Part shown: positions 15,400 through 24,022 of the stretch, in pieces | Numbering within the stretch: position 1 is the stretch's first letter | Layout: each line of letters opens with the position of its first letter | Assembly (NCBI RefSeq): GCF_002412165.1 | Contig: NZ_NXIA01000011.1 | Coordinates: 62,001 to 126,000, forward strand | Origin: Curtobacterium sp. 'Ferrero' | GTDB lineage: Bacteria > Actinomycetota > Actinomycetes > Actinomycetales > Microbacteriaceae | DNA: 64,000 nt | Direction of reading: 5' to 3' | The notes under the pieces: model-generated | Told to the model about the DNA's origin: nothing | The model's input: only the letters and a program-made list of their open reading frames with translations | Database searches by the model: none | Position numbers and translations under genes: made by a program

Positions 15400-16254
15400 T
15401 CAGCGGCCGGAGTCCTGCCGACCGGCGTCCGCGGTGCGACGCCGACGGACCACGACGGTCCCGAGGGCCGCCGCCGCGAGGAGCGCCGCGCCCGCCCCGA
15501 TCCACGGCGTGACGTCCGGGCTGTTCGTCGCGACGAGACCGGCGTTGCCTGCCGGGACACCGTTCGGGCTCCCGCCGAGGCCGGAGATCGTCTGCGTGGC
15601 GAGGGCGAGGTTGCCGTCGTCGAGGCTGCCCCAGGCGTACACGATCGTGTCCGAGCCCGCCGTGACGGTCACGTCGGCGGGGCCGATCACGGGATCCGTC
15701 GTGCCGGTCGCGGCGACCGATGCCGACACGGTGCCGGCGGGCAGTTCGAGCGCCTGCTCGTCCGGGTTCGACAGGTTCGTGACGACGGCCTTGCCCCCGG
15801 CGAGGACGTCCACCGCGGGGGCGGCGGCGACGTGGCGGACGATGAGGCGGCCCTGCCCGGCCGGGGTGGCCGAGGTGTCGTTCGTGAACAGGGTCGCGGT
15901 CGGCTTGCCGCTCGTGTCGTCGTGCGCGACCGCGGTGTAGTCGCCGCCGGCGTCGAGCGTGACGTCGACCGGGCCGATGATCGGCTTCGAGTCGTCGGTC
16001 GCGTCCCCGGCGGTGATCGCGATCGAGTGCGCTCCCGCGGGCACCATCATCGGTCCGGCGAGCTTGCCCGGGGTGAAGTCGTCGAGGGCGCGCTCGCCGT
16101 CGAGGTACACGTCGACGGTGACGGACGGGACGGCGTGGAGGACCGAGAGGGTCGCTTCGCCGGAGGCTGCCGTGGCGGTGGCGGACGGGACCACCGCGGC
16201 CGCGGCGGCGAGCAGGACGCCGGCACCGAGGCCGGTCGCGAGGGTCTTGCGCAT
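15400..16254 (-). CDS. DUF4397 surface protein with C-terminal anchor
   Basis: The 284-residue product has a signal peptide (about 1-30), two DUF4397-type repeats each starting with a leading beta-strand unit (LSVLHAVPSVTVDVYLDG and LIVRHVAAAPAVDVLAGG), then a linker and a C-terminal TM helix ending RRRR. Each repeat contains a PIIGP/PVIGP-ADVT motif. It is expected on the cell surface. ATG has AGGAGA 9-10 nt upstream. It is the first gene of a two-gene operon with the sortase. Before the helix the sequence reads NSPDVTPW, not LPXTG. Confidence 0.85.
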   Translation of the reverse strand: MRKTLATGLGAGVLLAAAAAVVPSATATAASGEATLSVLHAVPSVTVDVYLDGERALDDFTPGKLAGPMMVPAGAHSIAITAGDATDDSKPIIGPVDVTLDAGGDYTAVAHDDTSGKPTATLFTNDTSATPAGQGRLIVRHVAAAPAVDVLAGGKAVVTNLSNPDEQALELPAGTVSASVAATGTTDPVIGPADVTVTAGSDTIVYAWGSLDDGNLALATQTISGLGGSPNGVPAGNAGLVATNSPDVTPWIGAGAALLAAAALGTVVVRRRRTADAGRQDSGR

Positions 16255-16415
16255 CGTTGTCGTCTCCTGTCTGGCCCGGGGGCCGGTGCGTGGAGGACGT
16301 CGTCATCGACGTCTCACCGGGTACTACCGGCGACGGGGCGTGATCGGATGCGGCCGGTTGCTGTGTGTTCACTCACCGTTCGTGTCCCCCGAGCGCGGTC
16401 GGCGTGGGTCGCGGG

Positions 16416-16443
16416 CTTACGGGACGCGCCGGCACGCCGATAG
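16416..16443 (+). promoter_or_regulatory. Candidate flagellar promoter upstream of flbD
   Basis: CTTACGGG (16416-16423) and GCCGATAG (16436-16443) are 20 bp apart, start to start. The -10-like half matches 7 of 8 positions of the sigma-28/WhiG -10 consensus GCCGATAA; the -35 half does not match TAAA. The same pair at the same spacing precedes fliM (18646-18673). Confidence 0.45.
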
Positions 16444-16520
16444 TCCCTGCTGCACGCCCACGGACGGGCTGCATCCCGCCCCACGGACGGCGGCGGGACG
16501 ATCGAGAACCAGGACGGGCC

Positions 16521-16820
16521 ATGATCGTCGTCACACGACTCAACGGCAGCGGATTCGCTGTCAACCCGGACCTCGTGGAGCGCATCCAGGAGACGCCGGA
16601 CACGACCCTCATCATGGTCGACGGTGCGAAGTACATCGTGCGCGAGTCCATGGTCGAGGTCATCGACCTGATCGCCGCGTACCGGGCCCGCATCGTCGGC
16701 ATGGCGTACGGCTCCGACGCGCAGGCGCTGCGGAACGCGACCGGTCCGCAGCCGACGCTCGCGCCGGTGGCGCCGTTGCACGCCGCACCCGAGCACCGCG
16801 TGCAGGACGGGGGTCGCTGA
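16521..16820 (+). CDS. flbD: Flagellar FlbD-family protein
   Basis: The 99-residue product matches the short FlbD family found before motA in many Gram-positive flagellar operons: MIVVTRLNGSGFAVNPDLVERIQ, then TPDTTLIMVDGAKYIVRESM and a helical VEVIDLIAAYRA. The last 35 residues are a Pro/Ala-rich extension not needed for the fold. Its precise role in motility is not established. It begins the plus-strand flagellar run; motA starts 1 nt after its stop. Confidence 0.9.
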   Translation: MIVVTRLNGSGFAVNPDLVERIQETPDTTLIMVDGAKYIVRESMVEVIDLIAAYRARIVGMAYGSDAQALRNATGPQPTLAPVAPLHAAPEHRVQDGGR

Positions 16821-16821
16821 C

Positions 16822-17640
16822 GTGGACATCGCGACGATCGTCGGCATCATCATCGCGTTCGGCGCGCTCTTCGGCATGGTCGAGATGGAGCACGTGGAGC
16901 TCGGCGGCCTCTTCCTCCCGGCGCCGATGCTCCTGGTCTTCGGCGCCACCATCGGCTGTGGCATCGCGAGCACGACCCTGAAGGACGCGATCGCGAGCTT
17001 CAAGTCGGTGCCGAAGGCGTTCACGGGCAAGGTCACGCCGCCGCAGTCGGTCATCGACGACGTGGTCGGTCTGGCCGAGACGGCCCGCTCGAACGGTCTG
17101 CTGGCGCTCGAGCAGGAGGCCGACAAGCACGACGACCCGTTCATGAAGAAGGCGCTGCAGAACATCGCCGACGGCACGGACGGTGACGAGCTGCGGATCC
17201 TGCTCGAGGACGAGATCGAGTCGAACGCCGCGCCGGTCCGGAGCGCGAGCGCGTTCTTCATGGGCCTCGGCGGGTTCGCGCCGACCGTCGGCATCATCGG
17301 CACGGTCGTGTCCCTCACCCACGTGCTCGCCAACCTCGGCAAGCCGGACGAGCTCGGCCCGCTCATCGCGAGCGCCTTCGTGGCGACGCTCTGGGGCCTG
17401 CTGACGGCGAACTTCCTGTGGCTGCCCATCGGCGGCAAGCTCCGGAAGCTCGCGCAGCTCGAGTCCGACCGGCAGACGCTCCTCATGGAGGGCCTCCTCG
17501 CGGTGCAGGCGGGCAGCCAGCCGCGCCTGCTCGGTGAGCGGCTCAAGGCGATGGTCCCGCCCGCCGCCCGGATCGCGGACGCGAAGTCGGCGAAGGCGAA
17601 GAAGAACGTGGCGGACGACGACCAGCAGCTGGCGGCCTGA
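16822..17640 (+). CDS. motA: Flagellar motor stator protein MotA
   Basis: The 272-residue inner-membrane protein has four TM helices and the large cytoplasmic loop typical of MotA. The conserved proline-containing segment GGFAPTVGIIGTV (about 149-161) and the later ATLWGLLTANFLWLPIGGKL region mark the proton-channel helices. With MotB it forms the stator unit that turns ion flow into rotor torque. A basic, Lys/Ala-rich tail (KSAKAKKN) ends the protein. motB follows after 2 nt. Confidence 0.95.
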   Translation: MDIATIVGIIIAFGALFGMVEMEHVELGGLFLPAPMLLVFGATIGCGIASTTLKDAIASFKSVPKAFTGKVTPPQSVIDDVVGLAETARSNGLLALEQEADKHDDPFMKKALQNIADGTDGDELRILLEDEIESNAAPVRSASAFFMGLGGFAPTVGIIGTVVSLTHVLANLGKPDELGPLIASAFVATLWGLLTANFLWLPIGGKLRKLAQLESDRQTLLMEGLLAVQAGSQPRLLGERLKAMVPPAARIADAKSAKAKKNVADDDQQLAA

Positions 17641-17642
17641 CG

Positions 17643-18614
17643 ATGAGCGGCAGCACCCGGGGCCGGGGCCGTGGTCGCGGACGCGCGAAGGGGGCGCACG
17701 ACGAGGCGGAGCACCCCGACGAGCGCTGGATGGCGTCCTACATGGACATGATCACCGTGCTGATGTGCATGTTCCTCGTGCTCTTCGCCATGTCGACGGT
17801 CGACCAGCAGAAGTACATCCAGCTGAAGAACTCGCTCGCGACCGGCTTCGGCGAGGTCAAGTCCCAGAAGATCGACACCGCGTCCGGCACCGTCGTCACG
17901 AAGGACCAGGTGAAGGACGGGTCCGGGTACTCGATCGACAAGTCGCAGGCGGACCACTCCAGCGCCTCGAGCGGCAGCGCGAACAGCAACGCCGAGGCCG
18001 GCCCGGGCGCCGCGACGGCCGACCCGACGAGCACGGCGGTGCCGGCGGTGGCCTCGAAGGCCGACGTCGCCGCGGCGAAGCGCGAGCTCGACGACCTGCA
18101 GGGCATCGAGCGGGCGATCAAGAAGAACCTCGCGGACGCCGGCGAGACGGCGAACGTGCAGTTCACGGTGGACGCCCGCGGACTCACCGTCCGGCTCGTC
18201 GGCAGCGAGACGTACTTCGGCACGAACAGTGCGGACCTGTCCGACCAGGCCAAGCGGATCATGGACGCGATCGCGCCCGTCCTCCGCACGAGCGACCACG
18301 ATGTCAGCGTCGAGGGCCACGCCGACCAGCGGAACTCCACCGCGCCGTACGCGACGAACTGGGAGCTCAGCGCCGCCCGGGCCACCGGGGTGCTGCGCGA
18401 CCTGGTCGAGCGGGGCGGGATGCCGGCGGACCACGTGCAGAGCGTGGGGTTCGGGTCGAGCCGACCGCTCGCGAAGGGCGACTCCGACCAGGCGCTCACC
18501 CTGAACCGCCGGGTCGACATCGTGGTGCTGTCGAACCAGGACCAGGACGTCAGCGCCCTGATGCCGGCACTGGCTGCGGCGCAGGACCGGGCGAACGGAG
18601 CCGGCTCCGGCTGA
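17643..18614 (+). CDS. motB: Flagellar motor stator protein MotB
   Basis: The 323-residue product has a basic N-terminus (GRGRGRGRAK), one TM helix carrying the essential proton-accepting Asp (MASYMDMITVLMCMF, about 33-47), a plug/linker region rich in Ser, Ala and Gly, and a C-terminal OmpA-like peptidoglycan-binding domain (VEGHADQRNS, then ATNWELSAARATGVL and NRRVDIVVL). It anchors the stator to the cell wall. A 67-nt gap with a candidate promoter separates it from fliM. Confidence 0.95.
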   Translation: MSGSTRGRGRGRGRAKGAHDEAEHPDERWMASYMDMITVLMCMFLVLFAMSTVDQQKYIQLKNSLATGFGEVKSQKIDTASGTVVTKDQVKDGSGYSIDKSQADHSSASSGSANSNAEAGPGAATADPTSTAVPAVASKADVAAAKRELDDLQGIERAIKKNLADAGETANVQFTVDARGLTVRLVGSETYFGTNSADLSDQAKRIMDAIAPVLRTSDHDVSVEGHADQRNSTAPYATNWELSAARATGVLRDLVERGGMPADHVQSVGFGSSRPLAKGDSDQALTLNRRVDIVVLSNQDQDVSALMPALAAAQDRANGAGSG

Positions 18615-18645
18615 CCCGACCTCCGCCCCACTACGGGGTACAGCA

Positions 18646-18673
18646 CTGACGGGGGACGCCCAGGGTCCGATAG
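18646..18673 (+). promoter_or_regulatory. Candidate flagellar promoter upstream of fliM
   Basis: CTGACGGG (18646-18653) and TCCGATAG (18666-18673) repeat the pair and spacing seen before flbD. The GTG of fliM comes 8 nt after TCCGATAG, so a transcript from here would be leaderless or nearly so. Confidence 0.45.
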
Positions 18674-18681
18674 ACGCCCCC

Positions 18682-19626
18682 GTGATCGACACCGCGCCCG
18701 CAGCCCCGACGTCCGGCGACGCCGCCGTGCGTTCCGCCGGGGCCCGGACCGACACGTCCCAGCTCGAGGTGTACGACTTCGCCCGGCCGTCGACCCTGGC
18801 CCGGGAGCACGCCCGCGTCCTCGAGCTCGCGTTCGAGACCTTCGCCCGGCAGTGGGGGACGCAGCTGACCGCGAAGGTCCGCGCCGTCAGCCAGGTCACG
18901 TGCGATGCGGTGCAGATGAAGACCTACGACGAGTACGCGGCGTCGCTGCCCGCGCTCACCGGCATGGTGCTCCTGCCGATCGCCGACGTCGTCCCGAAGG
19001 GCGTGCTGCAGGTCCCGCTCGACGCCGCGCTGACCTGGGTGTCGCACGCCCTGGGCGCGTCGAAGCCGCTGCCGACGCCCGAGCGGACGTTCACGCCGAT
19101 CGAGCAGGCACTCGTGCGCAAGATCGTCGAGGACGCCCTCGACGACCTCCGCTACTCGTTCGGCGGCCTGCTCGTGCACGACGTCACGGCGGGCGCGTTC
19201 CAGTTCAACTCGCAGTTCGCCCAGGCCGCCCAGAAGGGCGACCTGATGATCGTCGCCTCCTTCCAGATCCGGGTCGGCGACCGGGTCGCGCCGGGCACGC
19301 TCGCCCTGCCCGCCGACGCGCTGCTGCCGCAGCTCGGCGAGACCGCGACCACCGTGTCGAGCGCCCAGGCCCGCCACCTCCTCGACGAGCAGCTCGCGAA
19401 CGTGCCGGTCGGTGTCGCCCTGCGCTTCGCCCCCGCCGCGGTGCTCCCTGCGCAGGTGCTCGGCCTCGCCGTCGGCGACGTCCTGCCGCTGCCGCACCCG
19501 CAGCACCGCCCGCTCACCATCGCGGTCGACGGCGAGCCCGTCGGCACCGCGGCCGTCGGCGCGAACGGCTCGCGCCTCGCCGGCATCGTCGTCACCACCA
19601 CCGCAGCTACGGAGCCCTCCGCATGA
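18682..19626 (+). CDS. fliM: Flagellar switch protein FliM
   Basis: The 314-residue product carries the FliM middle domain (VYDFARPSTLAREHARVLELA, FETFARQWGTQL) and a C-terminal SpoA-type domain that binds FliN and FliG. The usual N-terminal CheY-P-binding helix (consensus LSQxEIDxLL) is absent: the first 35 residues are an Ala/Thr-rich stretch with no such motif. Switching may thus be controlled differently or the rotor may not respond to CheY. It starts at GTG without a Shine-Dalgarno and overlaps fliN by 4 nt (ATGA). Confidence 0.92.
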   Translation: MIDTAPAAPTSGDAAVRSAGARTDTSQLEVYDFARPSTLAREHARVLELAFETFARQWGTQLTAKVRAVSQVTCDAVQMKTYDEYAASLPALTGMVLLPIADVVPKGVLQVPLDAALTWVSHALGASKPLPTPERTFTPIEQALVRKIVEDALDDLRYSFGGLLVHDVTAGAFQFNSQFAQAAQKGDLMIVASFQIRVGDRVAPGTLALPADALLPQLGETATTVSSAQARHLLDEQLANVPVGVALRFAPAAVLPAQVLGLAVGDVLPLPHPQHRPLTIAVDGEPVGTAAVGANGSRLAGIVVTTTAATEPSA

Positions 19627-20336
19627 CCGTCACCACCACCCTCCACGCCACCGCCGCCGACGCGCTCGTGGTCGCCTTGCCGACGGCGGCGCCGCTCGGC
19701 GCGGTGGCACTGCCGGGAGGCGCGACACCGGCCGTGCTCGAGGCCGCGGCCGACGGGGTGGTCGCCTCGTTCGTCGGCGGCCTGTCGGCCGACCTGGCAC
19801 TCGTCCTGACCGACCTCGAAGCGATCACCGCCGCCGGCGGCACCGACCACGGCCTCGTGGACGTGACCGACGTGCTCCGGCCGTCCCTCGAGGCCGCCGC
19901 GGGCGTCCTCGGCGTGGGCGTGCTCGGCGACGCGCGTCGTGCCTCGGCTGCCGCGCTGTTCGCCGACCCGGAGACGGTCGTGTTCGAGCTGACCGCGGGC
20001 GGGCTCGCCGGGGGCTGGTTCGGGATCCGCGTGCGGGAGAACGGCACCGTGTCGGCGACGAGCGCCCCGACGTCCGCAGCCGGCCCGGTCGGGAACCTCG
20101 GCCGGATCAACAACGTCGAGATGACCCTGACGGTCGAGATCGGTCGGACCCGCATGTCCGTGCGGGACGTCCTCGGCATGGAGCCCGGCGCCGTCGTCGA
20201 ACTCGACCGCAGTGCCGGCGCGCCCGCCGACGTCCTGCTCAACGGTCGCCTGATCGCGCACGGCGAGGTCGTCGTCGTCGACCAGGACTACGCCGTGCGC
20301 ATCACGAAGATCCTCGACGTCGCCGAGACGGTCTGA
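19623..20336 (+). CDS. fliN: Flagellar switch protein FliN
   Basis: The 237-residue product has the C-terminal SpoA/FliN domain (VEMTLTVEIGRTRMSVRDVL, then GAVVELDRSAGAPADVLLNG and IAHGEVVVVDQDYAVRITKI). It is about 100 residues longer than E. coli FliN; the N-terminal 150 residues form an extra domain resembling the extended FliN/FliY forms of Gram-positives. It builds the cytoplasmic C-ring with FliM. It overlaps fliM by 4 nt; fliO starts 2 nt after its stop. Confidence 0.9.
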   Translation: MTVTTTLHATAADALVVALPTAAPLGAVALPGGATPAVLEAAADGVVASFVGGLSADLALVLTDLEAITAAGGTDHGLVDVTDVLRPSLEAAAGVLGVGVLGDARRASAAALFADPETVVFELTAGGLAGGWFGIRVRENGTVSATSAPTSAAGPVGNLGRINNVEMTLTVEIGRTRMSVRDVLGMEPGAVVELDRSAGAPADVLLNGRLIAHGEVVVVDQDYAVRITKILDVAETV

Positions 20337-20338
20337 CC

Positions 20339-20944
20339 GTGGACACCGCCGTCATCGTCCTCCGCGTCGCGCTCTCGCTCGGCGTCGTGCTCGCCCTCAT
20401 GTGGGTGCTGCACCGCGTCAGCCGCAAGCGCCTCGGCGGCGGTGGGGCGCACGGCCGCCGGGCCGCCTCGGTCGAGGTCGTCGGCCGGCAGGGCATCGGC
20501 GGTAAGGCGAGCGTCGTCGTGGTGGACGTCGAGGGGGAGCGGCTCGTGCTCGGCGTCACCGAGCACGGCGTCTCGCTCCTCACCAGCGGGGCCACCCCGG
20601 CACCGGAGCTGAGCGTCGTGACGGCACCCGTCGTCCTGCCCGCCAGGACGGAACCCGCTCGACCGGACACCGCACCGACCCCGTCGGCGGACGCGTTCCG
20701 TCGGGAACTGGACCAGCAGACCGCAGCCGGGACGAGCCTCTCCCCGTCGGCACGGCCGGATCCCCGCTGGCGCGGTGACCCGGAACCGGCTCCGGGGGCC
20801 CCTTCCGACCTGCCGCTGCGGCCGCGCAACCGGCGCGCACAGCGGACCGTCGTCCCGACCGCGGCCCAGCTGCAGGGCTCGATCCTGTCGGCCGACACCT
20901 GGCGCCAGGCGGCCGCGGCGCTGAAGAACCGGCGAGCCGGGTGA
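20339..20944 (+). CDS. fliO: Flagellar export protein FliO
   Basis: The 201-residue product starts at GTG. It has one N-terminal TM helix (VIVLRVALSLGVVLALMWVL, about 5-24) followed by a basic stretch (HRVSRKRLGGGG) and a small FliO domain (VEVVGRQGIGGKASVVVVDV, ERLVLGVTEHGVSLL). A Pro/Ala-rich linker and basic tail follow. FliO helps assemble the FliP ring of the export gate. Its position between fliN and fliP supports the call. It overlaps fliP by 4 nt (GTGA). Confidence 0.88.
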   Translation: MDTAVIVLRVALSLGVVLALMWVLHRVSRKRLGGGGAHGRRAASVEVVGRQGIGGKASVVVVDVEGERLVLGVTEHGVSLLTSGATPAPELSVVTAPVVLPARTEPARPDTAPTPSADAFRRELDQQTAAGTSLSPSARPDPRWRGDPEPAPGAPSDLPLRPRNRRAQRTVVPTAAQLQGSILSADTWRQAAAALKNRRAG

Positions 20945-21762
20945 CCGCGCTCCGGACCGGCCGGGTCGTCGCCCTCGTCCTGCTCGGCCTGTCGGTCGTC
21001 GCCGGGTTCCTCCTGCTCACCGCGACCGGGGCGCACGCCGCCGGGGTCGTCCAGCCGACGGCACCGACGACGCCGACCGCACCCGCGACGGGTGACTTCA
21101 GTGTCAGCGTGAACGGGCCGGACGGCACGCCCTCGTCGGCGGTCGTCACCCTGATCGGCATCACGCTGCTCAGCGTGGCGCCGGCGCTCATGCTCATGAT
21201 GACGTCGTTCACGAAGATCTTCGTGGTCCTCGCGATGACCCGGAACGCCCTCGCGCTCCAGTCGATCCCGCCGAACCAGGTGCTCGCCGGGCTCGCGCTG
21301 TTCCTGTCGCTGTTCGTGATGGCGCCGGTCATCGGACACATCAACGACGACGCGCTCCAGCCGTACCTGGCGGGGCACCTCGACTTCACGCAGGCAGTCG
21401 ACGTCGGAACGAAGCCGCTGCGGACGTTCATGCTCCACCAGACGCGTGAGGAGGACGTGGCGCTCATCACCCGCGCGGCCGGTCAGGCGAACCCGAAGGA
21501 CCTGTCCGACGTGCCGATGACGACCGTCATCCCGGCGTTCATCATCTCCGAGCTGCGCAGCGCGTTCATCATCGGGTTCGTCATCTTCATCCCGTTCCTC
21601 GTCATCGACCTCGTCGTCTCCGCGGCGCTCATGTCGATGGGCATGATGATGCTCCCGCCGGTGATGATCTCGCTGCCGTTCAAGATCCTGCTGTTCGTCC
21701 TCGTCGACGGGTGGGGTCTCATCATCAAGTCGTTGATCGAGTCGTACCAGGTGGTGCACTGA
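20941..21762 (+). CDS. fliP: Flagellar type III export gate protein FliP
   Basis: The 273-residue product has a cleavable signal region (about 1-35), as FliP does, then the conserved core TSFTKIFVVLAMTRNALALQ, PPNQVLAGLALFLSLFVM and the C-terminal IPFLVIDLVVSAALMSMGMMML. It forms the pentameric pore of the flagellar export gate with FliQ and FliR. GTG start; overlaps fliO and fliQ. Confidence 0.95.
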   Translation: MTALRTGRVVALVLLGLSVVAGFLLLTATGAHAAGVVQPTAPTTPTAPATGDFSVSVNGPDGTPSSAVVTLIGITLLSVAPALMLMMTSFTKIFVVLAMTRNALALQSIPPNQVLAGLALFLSLFVMAPVIGHINDDALQPYLAGHLDFTQAVDVGTKPLRTFMLHQTREEDVALITRAAGQANPKDLSDVPMTTVIPAFIISELRSAFIIGFVIFIPFLVIDLVVSAALMSMGMMMLPPVMISLPFKILLFVLVDGWGLIIKSLIESYQVVH

Positions 21763-22037
21763 TGGACCAGCAAGCCGTCATCGACCTCACGCTCCAGGCG
21801 CTCCTCGTCGCCGGGAAGCTCGCCGCGCCGGTCCTCGTGACCTCCCTCGTCGTCGGGTTCGCCATCTCGCTGTTCCAGTCCGTCACCCAGATCCAGGAGG
21901 TGACGCTGTCGTTCGTGCCGAAGGCGCTGGCGGTCGCGATCGCCCTGGTCATCTGCGGCAACTGGATGATCTCGGAGATGATCGGCTTCACGCACGCGGC
22001 GTTCGACATGATCCCGAAGCTGCTCGGGACCGCCTGA
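21762..22037 (+). CDS. fliQ: Flagellar export gate protein FliQ
   Basis: The 91-residue product has two TM helices with the family core LVVGFAISLFQSVTQIQE, then LSFVPKALAVAIAL. Length and sequence are typical of FliQ. It wraps the FliPR pore. Its ATG overlaps the fliP TGA by 1 nt, and fliR starts at its last base. Confidence 0.95.
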   Translation: MDQQAVIDLTLQALLVAGKLAAPVLVTSLVVGFAISLFQSVTQIQEVTLSFVPKALAVAIALVICGNWMISEMIGFTHAAFDMIPKLLGTA

Positions 22038-22813
22038 TGGAGCTCGCGATCGACTTCGCACGCCTCGAGGGGACCATGCTCGCGGGCGTGCGCCTCGTCG
22101 CGTTCTTCGTCATCGCGCCGCCGTTCTCGTACCGGGCGTTCCCCGCCACCGTGAAGGTCGTGCTCGGCATCGGGCTGGCGATCGGGGTCGCGCCGCGGGT
22201 CGCCGTCGGGTACGCACCGCTCGACACCGGCACGTTCGTCGTGGCCCTCGTCACGCAGCTCGTCGTCGGTCTCGCCCTCGGGTTCCTCGTGTACCTGGTG
22301 TTCGCCGCGGTGCAGTCGGCGGGCGCCGTCGTCGACCTGTTCGGCGGGTTCACACTCGCCGCCGCGTTCGACCCGCAGTCCCAGGTGCAGGGCGCCCAGT
22401 TCACCCGGCTGTTCCAGATGGCGGCCCTCGCACTGCTCTTCGCCTCCGGCGGCTACCAGCTCATCGTCGCCGGGCTCGTCCGGTCGTTCGACGCGGTGCC
22501 GCTCGTGTCCGCAGACGGGTCGCCCGGCACGTTCGCCCTCGGCGGCCTCGCCGGCGTCATCGTGCACGCGCTCTCCCAGATGTTCCTGTCGACGCTGCAG
22601 ATCGCCGGGCCGCTCGTCGTCGTGCTCTTCCTCGCCGACGTCGGGCTCGGGTTGCTCACCCGCGTGGCCCCGGCGCTCAACGCGTTCCAGATGGGGTTCC
22701 CGATCAAGATCGGCCTGACCGTCCTGTTCGCGGGAGCGCTGTTCATGGCCCTGCCCGCCGTCGTGTCCTCCCTGACGGGCGACGCCCTCCAGGCCATCAC
22801 GGGCAGGGGGTGA
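22037..22813 (+). CDS. fliR: Flagellar export gate protein FliR
   Basis: The 258-residue integral membrane protein has six hydrophobic segments and the FliR landmarks AFFVIAPPFSYRAFPATVKV-like first loop, LGFLVYLVFAAVQSAGAVVD and LGLLTRVAPALNAFQMGFPI. It joins FliP and FliQ in the export gate. It overlaps fliQ; flhB begins 3 nt after its stop. Confidence 0.95.
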   Translation: MELAIDFARLEGTMLAGVRLVAFFVIAPPFSYRAFPATVKVVLGIGLAIGVAPRVAVGYAPLDTGTFVVALVTQLVVGLALGFLVYLVFAAVQSAGAVVDLFGGFTLAAAFDPQSQVQGAQFTRLFQMAALALLFASGGYQLIVAGLVRSFDAVPLVSADGSPGTFALGGLAGVIVHALSQMFLSTLQIAGPLVVVLFLADVGLGLLTRVAPALNAFQMGFPIKIGLTVLFAGALFMALPAVVSSLTGDALQAITGRG

Positions 22814-22816
22814 CCC

Positions 22817-24022
22817 ATGTCCGACAGCGGGGAACGCAGTGAACGGGCCACCGAGAAGCGGATGCGCGAGGTGCACCGCAAGGGGCAGCTCGGCCGTTCG
22901 CAGGACCTCGGGGCGTGGGTCGGCATCGCGGCGGCGGCGCTCATGATCCCGGCGGCGGTCGGGAACGCCGCGGCGGCGGGCAAGTCCCAACTGGCGGCCG
23001 TGCAGACCGTCATCGCCGACCCGACCATCGGCACGATGAACCGGGTGTTCGCCGACGCGATGGGGTCCGTCGGCACGATCATCGGACCGATGCTCGGCGT
23101 CACCGCCGTCGCCGTCCTCGCCGCAGCCGTCGCGCAGGGCGGCGTGCACTTCCGACGCCTCACCCCCGAGGCGTCCCACTTCGACCCCGTGCAGGGACTC
23201 AAGCGGGTGTTCGGCGTGCAGGCGCTCTGGAACGGGGTGAAGGCGCTGCTGAAGACCGCCGTCGTCGGCCTCGTGCTCTGGTTCGCCGTGCAGGGACTCG
23301 TGCCCGTGCTCATGACGAGCGGATCGCTGCCCCTGACCTCGGTGCTCGCCGCCGCGTCCGACGGAGCCGGCACACTGCTGCGCGCCGCGATCGCCGCCGG
23401 GCTGCTGCTCGCCGCCGTCGACGTCTTCGTGGTCGTTCGTCGGAACCGGAAGCGCACGATGATGACCAAGCGCGAGGTCAAGGACGAGAACAAGCAGTCC
23501 GACGGCGACCCGCTGGTGCGGTCGCAGCGGCGGTCCCGGCAGATGGCGATGAGCCGCAACCGGATGATCTCCGCGATCGGCACCGCCGACGTCGTCATGA
23601 CGAACCCGACGCACTACGCCGTGGCGATCGCCTACGAACCCGGCAAGTCCGCGCCGCGCGTCGTGGCGAAGGGCGCCGGACCCGTCGCCGAGGCGATCCG
23701 CGACAAGGCGCTCGAGTCGAAGGTCCCGATCGTCCAGGACGTGCCGCTCACCCGGGCGCTGCACGCCGCGTGCGAGCTCGGGCAGGAGATCCCGGTCGCG
23801 CTCTACACCCCGGTCGCCCGCGTGCTGTCGTTCGTCATGCAGCTCACCGCCCGTGGCGCGGCCGCCGGCACCCACTCGGCGCCTCGACCGACCACGGCGG
23901 ACGAGGTCGCGACCGTCCTCGACCCGACGACGCTCACCGGCGACGCCCGCCCCCGCAAGCTCCGCACGCCGCGCGGCGACGCACCGCGTCCCGGCGCTCC
24001 CACCGAAGGAGTCCCCGCATGA
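22817..24022 (+). CDS. flhB: Flagellar export switch protein FlhB
   Basis: The 401-residue product has a basic N-terminus (RSERATEKRMREVHRKGQLG), four TM helices and a cytoplasmic domain with the autocleavage site NPTH (about 262-265, in TNPTHYAVAI). Cleavage between Asn and Pro switches export from rod/hook to filament substrates. A C-terminal extension of about 45 residues is Pro/Arg-rich. Its stop overlaps flhA's ATG by 4 nt. Confidence 0.95.
   Translation: MSDSGERSERATEKRMREVHRKGQLGRSQDLGAWVGIAAAALMIPAAVGNAAAAGKSQLAAVQTVIADPTIGTMNRVFADAMGSVGTIIGPMLGVTAVAVLAAAVAQGGVHFRRLTPEASHFDPVQGLKRVFGVQALWNGVKALLKTAVVGLVLWFAVQGLVPVLMTSGSLPLTSVLAAASDGAGTLLRAAIAAGLLLAAVDVFVVVRRNRKRTMMTKREVKDENKQSDGDPLVRSQRRSRQMAMSRNRMISAIGTADVVMTNPTHYAVAIAYEPGKSAPRVVAKGAGPVAEAIRDKALESKVPIVQDVPLTRALHAACELGQEIPVALYTPVARVLSFVMQLTARGAAAGTHSAPRPTTADEVATVLDPTTLTGDARPRKLRTPRGDAPRPGAPTEGVPA

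Noticed and set aside
16314-18899. 861-residue minus-strand frame
   Set aside because: It is antisense to flbD, motA and motB, which are unmistakable.
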